Source of the DNA: Psychrobacillus antarcticus
GTDB taxonomy: Bacteria; Bacillota; Bacilli; Bacillales_A; Planococcaceae
Direction of reading: 5' to 3'
Assembly (NCBI RefSeq): GCF_029533155.1
Contig: NZ_JAIZDB010000006.1
Location: 186,001-250,000 of the forward strand
Length of the DNA: 64,000 nucleotides
The notes beneath the pieces are model-generated. The model searched no databases. It was not told the DNA's origin and was given only the letters and a program-made list of their open reading frames with translations. Numbering within the stretch: position 1 is the first letter of the stretch; the number at the start of each line of letters is the position of its first letter. A program made the position numbers and the translations under genes. This document shows, one piece after another, positions 43,619 to 51,642 of the stretch.

Positions 43619-44665
43619 TTAAACTATGCTTCCAACGTATTTCAAGTTATCTACTGATTGTTCATCCGCCTTGCCATCTAAAATATATTCGACATCTTGT
43701 AGTGTTTGGGATAGTGAAACCTCTTGTCCGGCTTGGCCTGTAATGGACTCAGCAACATAAAAAGGTTGTGTAAAATAGGCTTCTAATCTTTCTCCACGTT
43801 CGTAAGTTTCCAATTCATTACTTCGAATTTTATCTAATCCGTGGACAACAACCAATGACCGAAGCTCTTTATACCGTCTAAGTAATTTCTGCGCTCGCTG
43901 CCTTAAGTTAAAGTGACGTTGATCCACGTCCACTCCTTCTAAAAGGGAAGAAGTAGAGTATATAGGTTGAATTGCAGGATATAAATGACGCGCTGCAAGG
44001 TCTGCATCCAATTGCCAAACAGTTTCTAACGGACCAAAAGGAATATCCTCATCCACGACTTCTCCAGAAAGGTCCAATAGTATAGTGGTGACGTTTTTAA
44101 TTCCCTCAGTAATCATTTTTTCCTGGAGATCTAATAACTGACCAGAAACTACATAACTCTTATCTGTTATCAACAGGATATCCCCAGAAATTTCGGATAA
44201 CTTTGAAAATGTCTCTTCGATGGATTCTGTTAAATAATTCGCAAACCCAGTAATACCATCTGTTTCAAGTTCATCTCTACGTTTTTGAGGAAATAAAAAT
44301 ACCGTCGTATAAATACTATCCTTAAACCTGTGCATAAGTTCTGCAAGAATAACTAACTGCCCCATTCCAGGTCGTGCAACTAAACCCGTAGTCCCCTCTT
44401 TCACTAATGGTGCAAAAAAATCTAATGCTTTAATTTTTGTTTCAATCATATTCAGCTTCTCCCCCCGTATGATTAATTCATCCACTGTACAATTAGCTAA
44501 AGAAGCTAGACCTACAAGGGTCCTAACCTCCGCTTTTCCCAAATCAATTTTTCCAGTACATAAATTCGAGACAGTCGCCGGTCTAATCCCTATAGATTTC
44601 GCAGCTGTCGTCAAATTGGGCACCTTCCTTCTTAATAATGCAACATTCAATCGTATATCTTCCAT
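43619..44665 (-). CDS. Helix-turn-helix protein fused to an F1-ATPase beta-like domain with degenerate P-loop
   Basis: A 348-residue fusion. Residues ~5-65 are an XRE-type HTH (L-T-T-A-A-K-S-I-G-I-R-P-A-T-V-S-N-L). Residues ~74-335 follow the order of the F-ATPase beta subunit: E-T-K-I-K-A-L-D-F-F-A-P, a P-loop-like G-L-V-A-R-P-G-M-G-Q (Gln103 where Lys is required), Walker B-like D-I-L-L-I-T-D168, then L-Y-P-A-I, S-T-S-S-L-L, Q-K-L-L-R-R-Y-K-E-L and Q-P-F-Y-V-A-E with a closing Y-I-L-D-G-K-x-D. The catalytic glutamate of the G-E-R motif is also missing. So it may bind but not hydrolyse nucleotide. Strong SD GAAGGAGGGG. Its own promoter region carries repeated sites. Confidence 0.78.
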   Translation of the reverse strand: MEDIRLNVALLRRKVPNLTTAAKSIGIRPATVSNLCTGKIDLGKAEVRTLVGLASLANCTVDELIIRGEKLNMIETKIKALDFFAPLVKEGTTGLVARPGMGQLVILAELMHRFKDSIYTTVFLFPQKRRDELETDGITGFANYLTESIEETFSKLSEISGDILLITDKSYVVSGQLLDLQEKMITEGIKNVTTILLDLSGEVVDEDIPFGPLETVWQLDADLAARHLYPAIQPIYSTSSLLEGVDVDQRHFNLRQRAQKLLRRYKELRSLVVVHGLDKIRSNELETYERGERLEAYFTQPFYVAESITGQAGQEVSLSQTLQDVEYILDGKADEQSVDNLKYVGSIV

Positions 44666-44701
44666 ACTACCCCTCCTTCGTTACTTTTAATAGTAAATTA
44701 A

Positions 44702-44756
44702 ATTACTCCTAAAAGCAATTAATTTACTTTGTAAAGTAATTATTTTTACTCCTAAA
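44702..44756 (-). promoter_or_regulatory. Repeat-rich promoter region of the HTH/F1-like gene
   Basis: Two identical TTACTCCTAAAA direct repeats (44702-44713 and 44745-44756) flank a near-palindrome TTACTTTGTAAAGTAA (44723-44738). The recurring TTACT/AGTAA core is a candidate binding site for the HTH protein itself. Confidence 0.6.
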
Positions 44757-44762
44757 AAATAA

Positions 44763-44811
44763 ATACCAGGTAAATCAACAATGTTAGTTGTTAATTTACC
44801 TGGTATTTTTT
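44763..44811. terminator. Terminator of the exported coiled-coil operon
   Basis: ATACCAGGTAAAT / ATTTACCTGGTAT with CAACA / TTGTT inside, A/T-rich on both sides. Separates the operon from the HTH/F1-like gene. Confidence 0.9.
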
Positions 44812-45758
44812 TATTTTTTTACTGCGCTTAAAGATTTATTTAATAAATATAAAACAGCTTCCGTAAATTGCCCCGGTGCCACTCGTGACATCTCATCAAT
44901 TGTTTTATATTGAATTTGATGAAACTGTGGATGTTTTTCAAGACCCGGTAAAATACTATTCAATATTCCTCTAGCTTTAGAGTCCATCAGAATATCCGAG
45001 AAAGAGGTATTAATAGAAAATACATCATCTGTGATTGCCACTTCTTCTATTTGTAGATTAGAAGTGTTAGGCATTACAAACCAATCTGTTACCGAGTAAA
45101 TGTCTACTTCTATAGGAGGTGCTGCAACAGGCTCTTCTTGCACAGATGAAGCTTTAACTTCATTTTCAGGAGCTTTTTCTGTTTCCGGAATCACTTCTGT
45201 CTTAGGTGCTGGCGTTGATTGTACTTCATCGGCAGGAGTTGTTTCTGGAAGCACTATTTGGGAAGGTACAGGTGTAGTTGCAGGCATTGGGACTGGTACC
45301 AACTTTAACTGAGCAGCTTGGCCATCCAATTGAGCTTTTGCATTTTCTAAAATGATATCTATGTTTTTCATAACCGCAGCTTGTTGCTCACTACTATCAA
45401 TGGTCATACCTGCTTTTATGTTATTAGCATATTCTTGTAACGCTGTAATGCGAGTTTGTTTTTGAGTTGCTGTAAATTCAGCCAATTGTTTTTCAGCTAA
45501 TTGCATCTCCGCATTTAATTGCCCTTTCAATTGTCCCATCAAAGCTTTTCTTTCGGTATTAATAGCTTGATCTATTTCTTTTATGGACTCATCTTGTTTT
45601 TTAGAAAACCATTTCGCCATTAGTTGTTGAACATCTACGTCAGCTAAAGCAGTTTTTACGCCACTTCCTAGAGTGATACTTAGTAATAGAGCTACAACTA
45701 TAATCATTACTTTTTTTAAAGATTGCGTTTTTTTATATTTCTCAACTCTACTTAGCAT
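44811..45758 (-). CDS. Exported coiled-coil protein with Pro/Glu-rich linker and C-terminal domain
   Basis: 315 residues. Signal sequence or membrane anchor (~18-40, ending T-A-L-A-D), then M-A-K-W-F and a long coiled coil (~48-150), a Pro/Thr/Glu-rich linker (~155-215) and a globular C-terminal domain (~220-315) of unknown fold. It shares the 'signal - W-F/Y - coiled coil' plan with the two upstream products. SD GGAGG 7 nt before the ATG. Last gene of the operon. Confidence 0.75.
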   Translation of the reverse strand: MLSRVEKYKKTQSLKKVMIIVVALLLSITLGSGVKTALADVDVQQLMAKWFSKKQDESIKEIDQAINTERKALMGQLKGQLNAEMQLAEKQLAEFTATQKQTRITALQEYANNIKAGMTIDSSEQQAAVMKNIDIILENAKAQLDGQAAQLKLVPVPMPATTPVPSQIVLPETTPADEVQSTPAPKTEVIPETEKAPENEVKASSVQEEPVAAPPIEVDIYSVTDWFVMPNTSNLQIEEVAITDDVFSINTSFSDILMDSKARGILNSILPGLEKHPQFHQIQYKTIDEMSRVAPGQFTEAVLYLLNKSLSAVKK

Positions 45759-45779
45759 TCTGATTCCTCCAATTCGAAG

Positions 45780-45808
45780 AATAAGAACCCCAGAGTGAGG
45801 TTCTTATT
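45780..45808 (-). other. Intercistronic hairpin in the coiled-coil operon
   Basis: AATAAGAACC / GGTTCTTATT with a 9-nt loop, no T tract on the minus strand. May tune expression of the last gene. Confidence 0.6.
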
Positions 45809-45826
45809 GAGTTTTGTTCATGGTTA

Positions 45827-46594
45827 TTAAATACCATCTACTATCTTTTTCATCTCGTCTTTAGCATTTTTTTCTAATTTGTCAGCTTCGTTCTTAATAA
45901 AGCCGTATTGTAAAGCAAGATGTTTGTTTGTTCTATTATTAATATCTTTAATAAGACCATTTATTCTTGTATCAATTAAACCTGTAAGTTCTTTAGTCGT
46001 TTTAGTTGCATTAGAATCTAGCTCAGTTTGAAGTTTATTTTTCGCATCCTCAATTGCTTTTTTCAACTCACCTACAGCAACAGCAGTCTTATCATCTAAT
46101 TCTTTTTTTAATACTTTACGCGCTTCTGATCCAGCAGCATCGGTATGTTTCAGCATTTCTGCATCTGCATGTTTCCATGCCTCATCGGCAGCTCCATTAA
46201 TCTTAGCACTCGCATCTGCAGATATCTTACTAAATTGGGTAGCCATATAACCTTCTATATTTGCTTTTTCTTTATTAATTGCATCTATATGCTCTTTCTT
46301 TTGAGTATCAATATTATTTCCTTTTTCATTAATTTGAGTTGCTCCTTCCGCATTAAGCTTCTTGGTAGCATCCCCTTTAAGGCTCACAACATGTTGGTCA
46401 AATCCCTCAAACTTGTCTTTTTGATATCCTGTATAGTTGGTTTCAACCGTTGCGGAAGATTTTCCAAATTGTACGTCATACCAAGCTTTTATTTTTGTTC
46501 CTGCATCAGATGCTCCAAATGCTACTCCTGAACCTGCAAATAATGTTACTGCTACCGTTCCTGCGATTACTTTACCTTTAACTGTTTTCAACAT
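45827..46594 (-). CDS. Exported coiled-coil protein with K-x-W-Y motif
   Basis: 255 residues. Cleavable-looking signal (to A-F-G-A, ~28), then I-K-A-W-Y-D-V-Q-F (motif ~35-43), then almost continuous alpha-helix / coiled coil rich in Lys, Glu, Asp, Ala and Asn to the end. No catalytic domain. SD AAGGGGA 8 nt before the ATG. Likely a rod-like surface or membrane-associated structural protein. Central member of the three-gene operon. Confidence 0.75.
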   Translation of the reverse strand: MLKTVKGKVIAGTVAVTLFAGSGVAFGASDAGTKIKAWYDVQFGKSSATVETNYTGYQKDKFEGFDQHVVSLKGDATKKLNAEGATQINEKGNNIDTQKKEHIDAINKEKANIEGYMATQFSKISADASAKINGAADEAWKHADAEMLKHTDAAGSEARKVLKKELDDKTAVAVGELKKAIEDAKNKLQTELDSNATKTTKELTGLIDTRINGLIKDINNRTNKHLALQYGFIKNEADKLEKNAKDEMKKIVDGI

Positions 46595-46635
46595 ATGAAT
46601 ATCCCCTTAGAATTATAGTTTTTTATGAATGAGTC

Positions 46636-47052
46636 CTACTTACCAAATACTTCTGTTAACACTTCATCGATGTCCTGATCAGTTTCTTTTTCAATTGCTT
46701 CATTGTCAATGTAATCATCGATTTTTTCTTCCTTTAGCTCAGTAACTACTTCGTCCAACTGGCTTTTAGTTTCCTGTTGATACTCTTCGATACTAGCCTT
46801 TGAGTCTTTTATCTGCTTTTCAATTGCCTCTTGAATTGTAGTTTGATAACTTTCAAATGTTTTCATTATGAAAGTATTTACATCTTCAAAGGTTTTTTCT
46901 ACTTTAGCTAAACTAGCTTTTCCTTCACTTTCCTTCTGGAACGATTGACCATACCATTTAGAAAGGGAGGTTCGTGGCAAGCCACTGGCGTAAATGGTAC
47001 TGGATCCTAGTAGAATACAAAACACTAAAATAATTCCTACAACTTTTTTCAT
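46636..47052 (-). CDS. Exported coiled-coil protein with S-K-W-Y motif, first of operon
   Basis: 138 residues. Signal sequence (~1-23, Y-A-S-G), then S-L-S-K-W-Y-G-Q-S-F (~29-38) and coiled coil (~45-130), acidic towards the end. AAAGGGG 9 nt before the ATG. Its ATG overlaps by 4 bp the stop of a possible 22-codon leader frame. The shared W-Y/F motif suggests the three products are paralogues or bind one partner. Confidence 0.75.
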   Translation of the reverse strand: MKKVVGIILVFCILLGSSTIYASGLPRTSLSKWYGQSFQKESEGKASLAKVEKTFEDVNTFIMKTFESYQTTIQEAIEKQIKDSKASIEEYQQETKSQLDEVVTELKEEKIDDYIDNEAIEKETDQDIDEVLTEVFGK

Positions 47053-47117
47053 TGTTTACAACCCCTTTCGCGCTGCCCACAACCACTATATCCATTTACC
47101 TGATTTCTTATACCCAT
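47049..47117 (-). CDS. Possible 22-residue leader peptide (uncertain)
   Basis: An ATG at 47117 opens 22 codons ending in TGA that overlaps the ATG of the next gene (ATGA), ideal for translational coupling. The peptide has G-C-G and G-C-K cysteines. Against it: the strong SD AAGGAGGT (47134-47141) is 16 nt upstream of this ATG, which is too far for standard use. Confidence 0.25.
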   Translation of the reverse strand: MGIRNQVNGYSGCGQRERGCKQ

Positions 47118-47213
47118 AATGCTACAAAAAATTACCTCCTTGTAGTTCCTTAGAATATTTTTCCTTTCACTTCTCATCGATAGTTAATTAGTTAGTGACA
47201 GAAGATTAACATA

Positions 47214-47290
47214 ATTATACTTTTGCTAAATTTGCGGACAACGGATTCTTCATAACTTCTACTTTTTCTACAAACAAAGTCATAACTTCT
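47214..47290 (-). promoter_or_regulatory. Promoter with paired direct repeats, exported coiled-coil operon
   Basis: Minus strand: -35 TTGTCC (47236-47241), 16-nt spacer, -10 TATAAT (47214-47219). Upstream are two identical AGAAGTTATGA boxes (plus-strand TCATAACTTCT at 47250-47260 and 47280-47290), exactly 30 bp apart, about -44 and -74 relative to start. This is how an activator such as a response regulator binds. The gap 47053-47614 otherwise holds a terminator and no gene. Confidence 0.6.
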
Positions 47291-47386
47291 GTAGTTTTGA
47301 CTTATTATAGGGGCATAAAGTTACACATAAGCACTTTTTTAATTCAAAATATTATAACAATTGATACTATTTACTTAACAGGCATT

Positions 47387-47418
47387 AAAAAAATGCACCA
47401 AAGTTGCAAGGTGCATTT
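47387..47418 (-). terminator. Terminator, minus strand
   Basis: Stem AAATGCACC / GGTGCATTT, 10-nt loop, T run. It lies about 200 nt beyond the GNAT gene stop at 47615, so that mRNA has a long 3' tail. Confidence 0.8.
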
Positions 47419-47614
47419 CCTTATACCTATTTAATTACAATTCTATTTATTCAATCTCCATATAACAACCTTCCAGTTTAAGACCACAATTTACCAACGA
47501 CTCAATTATAAGTAAAACCCATAGAAAATAATTTCAATTCCACTTTTTTAAATATTATCGATGCATATCATGTTCACTAGATAAAGTTTCCTTCTATAAA
47601 AATGTAATATCCCA

Positions 47615-48400
47615 TTAAAATTTGGTCCATATCGCTTTTGTATAAGCCAGTTTAAGTCCTGCTCGTTCCATATTCCGATGACTTCCACTTCCGTATGCAG
47701 CCTCACTAGTTAGGTGCCTCACTCCTTTTTTCATAGCGATTTCAACACGTTTTTGAAGCAATTCAGACTGTACTCCCATATTCCGATAAGCAGGTAAAGT
47801 TGCAGCTGCTGCTAAAGTTGCAAGCTCTCCCTGCACATATAGAACCGCAATACCTACCGGAACCTCCTGCTTGTATGCAACGAAAAATTCCCAGCCCGGA
47901 ACTTCAAATAGAACTTCATTGTTTTGCTTGATCCCATCTTGAATAAAGGCGGGAAGTCCAAATGCAGCCACGTAAATTGAAGCAAATAAATCAAATTCAT
48001 CTTTCTTTAGAGAACGAATTTCCACAGAGGGTGGTATGCTCGCCTTTAGGTCTTCTACTTCTCCTATAAAAGATGCATGAAAGCCAGATTGATAAAACCC
48101 TAGTTCAGCTAGTTTTCTAAATAATACTTCTGAACTGTTCGGAGGAGTAATCTCGACACGAAAATTAATTGAAAGATTCTCATAGAAACGAAAGATTTCT
48201 TCTATATGTGAGAGATCCTGTTCATTCAATCCTCGAACGGTATTAAAGGCTGGACCTGGAATATGTTTAACAGCAAAAGCACGGGTTGTGCCCTTCACTA
48301 ATTCGTGGACCCCCATTGGATTTCCTTCGATGGATTGAATTACATTTAATCTAGAGGCTAATGTTTGTATTTCTGCCTGCTCTAATTTGTTTAAGTTCAT
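47615..48400 (-). CDS. GNAT-family N-acetyltransferase
   Basis: 261 residues with a non-catalytic N-terminal half and a GNAT domain at ~125-261. The acetyl-CoA region is weakly conserved (L-P-A-Y-R-N-M-G-V-Q), followed by S-E-A-A-Y-G-S-x-S-H-R-N-M-E-R-A-G. Substrate unknown. It overlaps the TPR gene by 4 bp and is translationally coupled to it. Confidence 0.82.
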   Translation of the reverse strand: MNLNKLEQAEIQTLASRLNVIQSIEGNPMGVHELVKGTTRAFAVKHIPGPAFNTVRGLNEQDLSHIEEIFRFYENLSINFRVEITPPNSSEVLFRKLAELGFYQSGFHASFIGEVEDLKASIPPSVEIRSLKKDEFDLFASIYVAAFGLPAFIQDGIKQNNEVLFEVPGWEFFVAYKQEVPVGIAVLYVQGELATLAAAATLPAYRNMGVQSELLQKRVEIAMKKGVRHLTSEAAYGSGSHRNMERAGLKLAYTKAIWTKF

Positions 48401-48984
48401 TCTAATCCCCCATGAAGTTTAATAAGTTCTAATGCCCTTTGCGTCGAATTGATAAGTGATTCATCTCCTTTTCGCACCCTCAGATCCATTGCTTTTCGGA
48501 AACACTCATTTGCCGCACTCATTTCTTCTAGCTCTAAAAGGCATTTTCCTTTATGCTGAAAAGCAAAGTCTAAAAGCTGTGAATGTTCTTCTATAGCACA
48601 TTGATCTATCACAGCATTAAATGTACTCAATGCCTGTTGGTGTTGCTCCGCATATTTCAAAGCCTCCCCCAATCGAATAAGATTAACTATCTGTTTATTT
48701 CCTTCACTTAATTCAACTGCTTTAGTAAGAGCTTCAATCGCTGATTTCGCTTCGCCTTTGATCCTGTACAAGTTTCCTATAGTGCCGTATAGAAATATTA
48801 ACTCCTCCGTTTTAGACCAATTCTTACATTCGAAAATTGCTCTTTCAAAATTGATAATTACCCTTTGTAATGCATCCTCATTGGAGCACTTTTCCCGAAG
48901 AAAATTGTTTTCATCAAAATAAATGAATGACTGAAGTGACACGAGCTTTTTCTTTAAATCATCTATTTTCAAGATTTCCCCCAT
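48397..48984 (-). CDS. Tetratricopeptide-repeat protein
   Basis: 195 residues. Three or four TPR-type helical pairs are visible, e.g. A-I-E-A-L-T-K-A-V-E-L-S, A-L-S-T-F-N-A-V-I-D and A-N-E-C-F-R-K-A-M-D-L. Such proteins bind partner proteins. It overlaps a broken acetyltransferase gene by 16 bp upstream and the intact GNAT gene by 4 bp downstream, in one operon. Confidence 0.82.
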   Translation of the reverse strand: MGEILKIDDLKKKLVSLQSFIYFDENNFLREKCSNEDALQRVIINFERAIFECKNWSKTEELIFLYGTIGNLYRIKGEAKSAIEALTKAVELSEGNKQIVNLIRLGEALKYAEQHQQALSTFNAVIDQCAIEEHSQLLDFAFQHKGKCLLELEEMSAANECFRKAMDLRVRKGDESLINSTQRALELIKLHGGLE

Positions 48985-49475
48985 TCCATTAAAAGGTGAT
49001 TATCTTCTAAACCTTTTACAACTCGAAACCCACATTTTTCATAGCATTTTATAGCCTGTAAGTTAGTGCCATTAACATCCAGCATCACTTTATTGACGCC
49101 TAGTCTGGAATTCAAATACTTTAACAAACCACTAATCATCTGAGTCCCGATCCCTTTTCCCCATAACCCGGTTTCTCCGATAAATTGGTCGATTCCATAG
49201 ATAGACTCTTCCACAGGATACCCGTATACCTTTAGTTGTTCTTTTGGAATTTCATAATATTATATAAAACCAATCGGTGCTCCACGATATTCCACGATAC
49301 AAACCTTCACGTAATGCTCCTTATTAAGTTTTGGACCATATTTGGCAATGACTTGTTCTAATGTTAGCCTCGGACCATAAAACTCTAGAACTAAGTCATT
49401 ATTTAGCCATTTCGCCATGTAAGGATAATCTCTTTCGCTCATTAATCTAATACTCAAATCACTTTTATGAATCAT
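48969..49475 (-). pseudogene. GNAT acetyltransferase (AAC(6')-like) interrupted by an in-frame TAA
   Basis: One continuous frame of 169 codons, start ATG at 49475, interrupted only by TAA at 49260-49262. Before it: S-I-R-L-M-S-E-R-D-Y-P-Y-M-A-K-W-L; after it: Y-Y-E-I-P and the acetyl-CoA site G-L-W-G-K-G-I-G-T-Q, then N-x-x-A-I-K-C-Y-E-K-C-G-F. Homologues normally have G-Y-I-Q-Y-Y here, so a single CAA to TAA change explains the stop. The rest shows no decay, which suggests a recent mutation or a sequence error. Confidence 0.85.
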
Positions 49476-49537
49476 ACTCTCCCACCTTTATTTGCTATAA
49501 AAATTCGGAATATCGGAATGTATATAAAAGCCCTTCT

Positions 49538-49759
49538 TTAATAATTTGCCATTATCAAACCTTCCGTACCTTCTCTCCGACTATTGTTTATTTCCTTCAG
49601 AATTCCCTTCAGCATTTTTTCATCAGTTACTTCCTGTAATTCTTCTGAACCCATGCATTGAATAGTCACTTTTTCCAACTCTTCCGTGATAAGAGTATTT
49701 TGGCTACTACATGAACCGCGGAAGTTGAAAAAAAGAAATACCTTTTTAGATGAAAACAC
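49538..49759 (-). CDS. Hypothetical small protein, possibly truncated lipoprotein
   Basis: 73 residues from a GTG at 49759, 7 nt after GGAGG. The frame is open further upstream to 49816 but without SD. The N-terminus has a Lys- and Phe-rich stretch and F-R-G-S-C-S-S-Q, which resembles a lipobox of poor quality. The C-terminus stops abruptly after G-L-I-M-A-N-Y, where similar Bacillus lipoproteins go on, so it may be a remnant. No family assigned. Confidence 0.4.
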   Translation of the reverse strand: MFSSKKVFLFFNFRGSCSSQNTLITEELEKVTIQCMGSEELQEVTDEKMLKGILKEINNSRREGTEGLIMANY

Positions 49760-49879
49760 TTTGCCACCTCCAGACCCTATAATTATCTTACACTTTCGAA
49801 TATTTCCTATTATCATTCATTTCTGTTAGAATATTATTCATACAATAGCTAGTAGAACGAGTCTAAAGGGGTGCATGTC

Positions 49880-50170
49880 ATGAATCAAAAAAGGTATCGC
49901 AGACGAAATACGATGGCATTTACGGTATTGGCATATTTCACGTTATTTGCAGGTGTTATCATGTTCAGCATTGGGCTTTATAATGCAGATAATTTGCAGC
50001 TTAATGAAAAAGGATATTATATCGCAGTCATGATTTTGGTTGCAGTTGGAGCAATTCTCACACAAAAAGTTACACGGGACAACGCTGAAGATAACGATAT
50101 TATTGCTGAGCAAGAACAAGAACGGCAAATGAGCGGCAACCGAATTCCATCAAGCACGAAAGAATCATAA
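49880..50170 (+). CDS. YiaA/YiaB two-helix domain protein
   Basis: 96 residues with a basic N-terminus (K-R-Y-R-R-R-N-T), two membrane helices (~14-36, 46-66) and an acidic Gln/Glu-rich tail. This is the YiaAB two-helix family of unknown role. The ATG at 49880 is 9 nt after AAGGGG; GTG at 49871 is too close. A terminator follows. Confidence 0.82.
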   Translation: MNQKRYRRRNTMAFTVLAYFTLFAGVIMFSIGLYNADNLQLNEKGYYIAVMILVAVGAILTQKVTRDNAEDNDIIAEQEQERQMSGNRIPSSTKES

Positions 50171-50179
50171 TATAGCCTT

Positions 50180-50213
50180 AAATCCTGTCGTTATTTAAGC
50201 AGGATTTTTTTAA
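50180..50213 (+). terminator. Terminator after the YiaAB-like gene
   Basis: Stem AAATCCTG / CAGGATTT, 12-nt loop, T run; overlaps the last codon of the convergent phosphatase gene. Confidence 0.85.
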
Positions 50214-50758
50214 TGATCCATTTTGTTTATGTATATAACGCCCTTCACTTTCTCTAGTACAAAAATATCTGGATTTTTCATCTGTTGCCACCCGGCAAAC
50301 CCAAAAGTTGAATCATAGTGATTAATGAGTAGAGACAAGATATTCCCGTGAGAAACAATTCCTACATGCTGCATCTGCTTTTTCTCAAATACCTCCTCCA
50401 AGACTTTTCGTATACGTATTAATGCATCATTACTAGACTCTCCTCCTGAAAATGTTAAGTCTCTCTCAATAAATGTTTTTTCCAATTGTTCCAACCAATC
50501 CTCCATAGGATCAGCACTAAGTACTCGTTCTTGCAAATTTTCATCAATGGTAATGGGAATTCCTTTACTTTCCGAAAAAGGTTCAACAGTTTGCAACGCT
50601 CTTTTATATGGACTCGAAATAATATGATCTACGTGTAATTTCTCTAATATAGAGACGAGTTCTAAAGCCTTCTCTCTTCCTTCATTTGTTAACTCTGCTA
50701 GTGGCTCTTGCCCTGTTGCTTTACAATGTCGAATTAAGTATATTTTCTTTTCAATCAT
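50210..50758 (-). CDS. Histidine phosphatase-family protein
   Basis: 182 residues of the phosphoglycerate-mutase-like superfamily. The catalytic motif is L-I-R-H-C-K-A-T-G: the phospho-accepting His is kept but Gly of R-H-G is Cys. S-S-P-Y-K-R-A-L-Q-T, the acidic F-S-G-G-E-S-S and V-S-H-G complete the active site. Substrate unknown. ATG start. Confidence 0.9.
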   Translation of the reverse strand: MIEKKIYLIRHCKATGQEPLAELTNEGREKALELVSILEKLHVDHIISSPYKRALQTVEPFSESKGIPITIDENLQERVLSADPMEDWLEQLEKTFIERDLTFSGGESSNDALIRIRKVLEEVFEKKQMQHVGIVSHGNILSLLINHYDSTFGFAGWQQMKNPDIFVLEKVKGVIYINKMDH

Positions 50759-50980
50759 CTACTCTTCGCCCCCTCTGTTATAAATTCGCCATTTCTACTT
50801 TTACTCCTGTTGAATATATGAATTTTCAGAACAATTGTATATAATTAGATTTAAGTAAATTTTGAGGAGTGATTATAATGAAGAACATTCTACAGGTGAT
50901 TGAGAAGTAAAGGGTTATTCACTTTCTCTTTTCAATCCAATATACCTATATAATACATCAGGATGAAAAGAGGAATAATT

Positions 50981-51526
50981 TTGTACCAAGACAATGAATT
51001 AGTTATCAGACCTATAAAGAGTGAGGACTTAACTAGACTATGGGAGTTAATGTGCAAGGATGAAAAACCAGAGTGGAAAAAATGGGATGCCCCTTACTAT
51101 GAATATAAATCAGTACCATATGATAAATTTATGGAGAAGGCAGATTCATATATTGATCGAGAAAATTTCTGGGGAATCGAAGTTGACGGTGTGTTGAGAG
51201 GAATTGTTTCATACTATTGGGAGCATGAACCTTCCAACTGGTTGGAAATGGGCATTGGATTTCATGAAGCAGGAACTTGGGGAAAAGGATTAGGGACACG
51301 GGCTTTAAACCTTTGGATGAATCACTTATTTACTACACTCCCCCTTGTCCGAGTTGGCTATACAACTTGGTCAGGTAATCATCGAATGATTCGAGTCGGT
51401 GAAAAACTAGGAATGTCAATGGAAGCTCGTATCCGAAAAGTACGTTACTTTAACGGGAATTACTATGATTCAATTCGTATGGGGATATTAAGAGAAGAAT
51501 GGGACAGCTTTACACACAACAATTAA
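50981..51526 (+). CDS. GNAT-family N-acetyltransferase (RimJ-like)
   Basis: 181 residues. The acetyl-CoA site is T-W-G-K-G-L-G-T-R (~108-116); V-G-Y-T-T-W-S-G-N-H-R-M-I-R-V-G follows. TTG at 50981 lies 6 nt after AGAGGA. The ATG at 50963 is disfavoured because a TATAAT at 50949-50954 would start the transcript there. Confidence 0.87.
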   Translation: MYQDNELVIRPIKSEDLTRLWELMCKDEKPEWKKWDAPYYEYKSVPYDKFMEKADSYIDRENFWGIEVDGVLRGIVSYYWEHEPSNWLEMGIGFHEAGTWGKGLGTRALNLWMNHLFTTLPLVRVGYTTWSGNHRMIRVGEKLGMSMEARIRKVRYFNGNYYDSIRMGILREEWDSFTHNN

Positions 51527-51642
51527 TCCAAATTGTGTCAAGCATTACAATATAATTCGTATCTACACATTTTTTCTAAGTAGAGCAGGACATTTATTGA
51601 TATACTACTAAAATAACAATCAAATATGTAGGTGAATTCAGT

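Noticed and set aside
47120-47141. Perfect SD AAGGAGGT followed by TTG-TAG
   Set aside because: A start-stop pair is not a gene; kept only as context for the possible leader frame at 47049-47117.
50878-50910. 10-codon frame with GAGGAGTGATTATA before its ATG
   Set aside because: Good SD, but too short to judge, and not linked to a clear attenuator; may be a relic of a lost gene.
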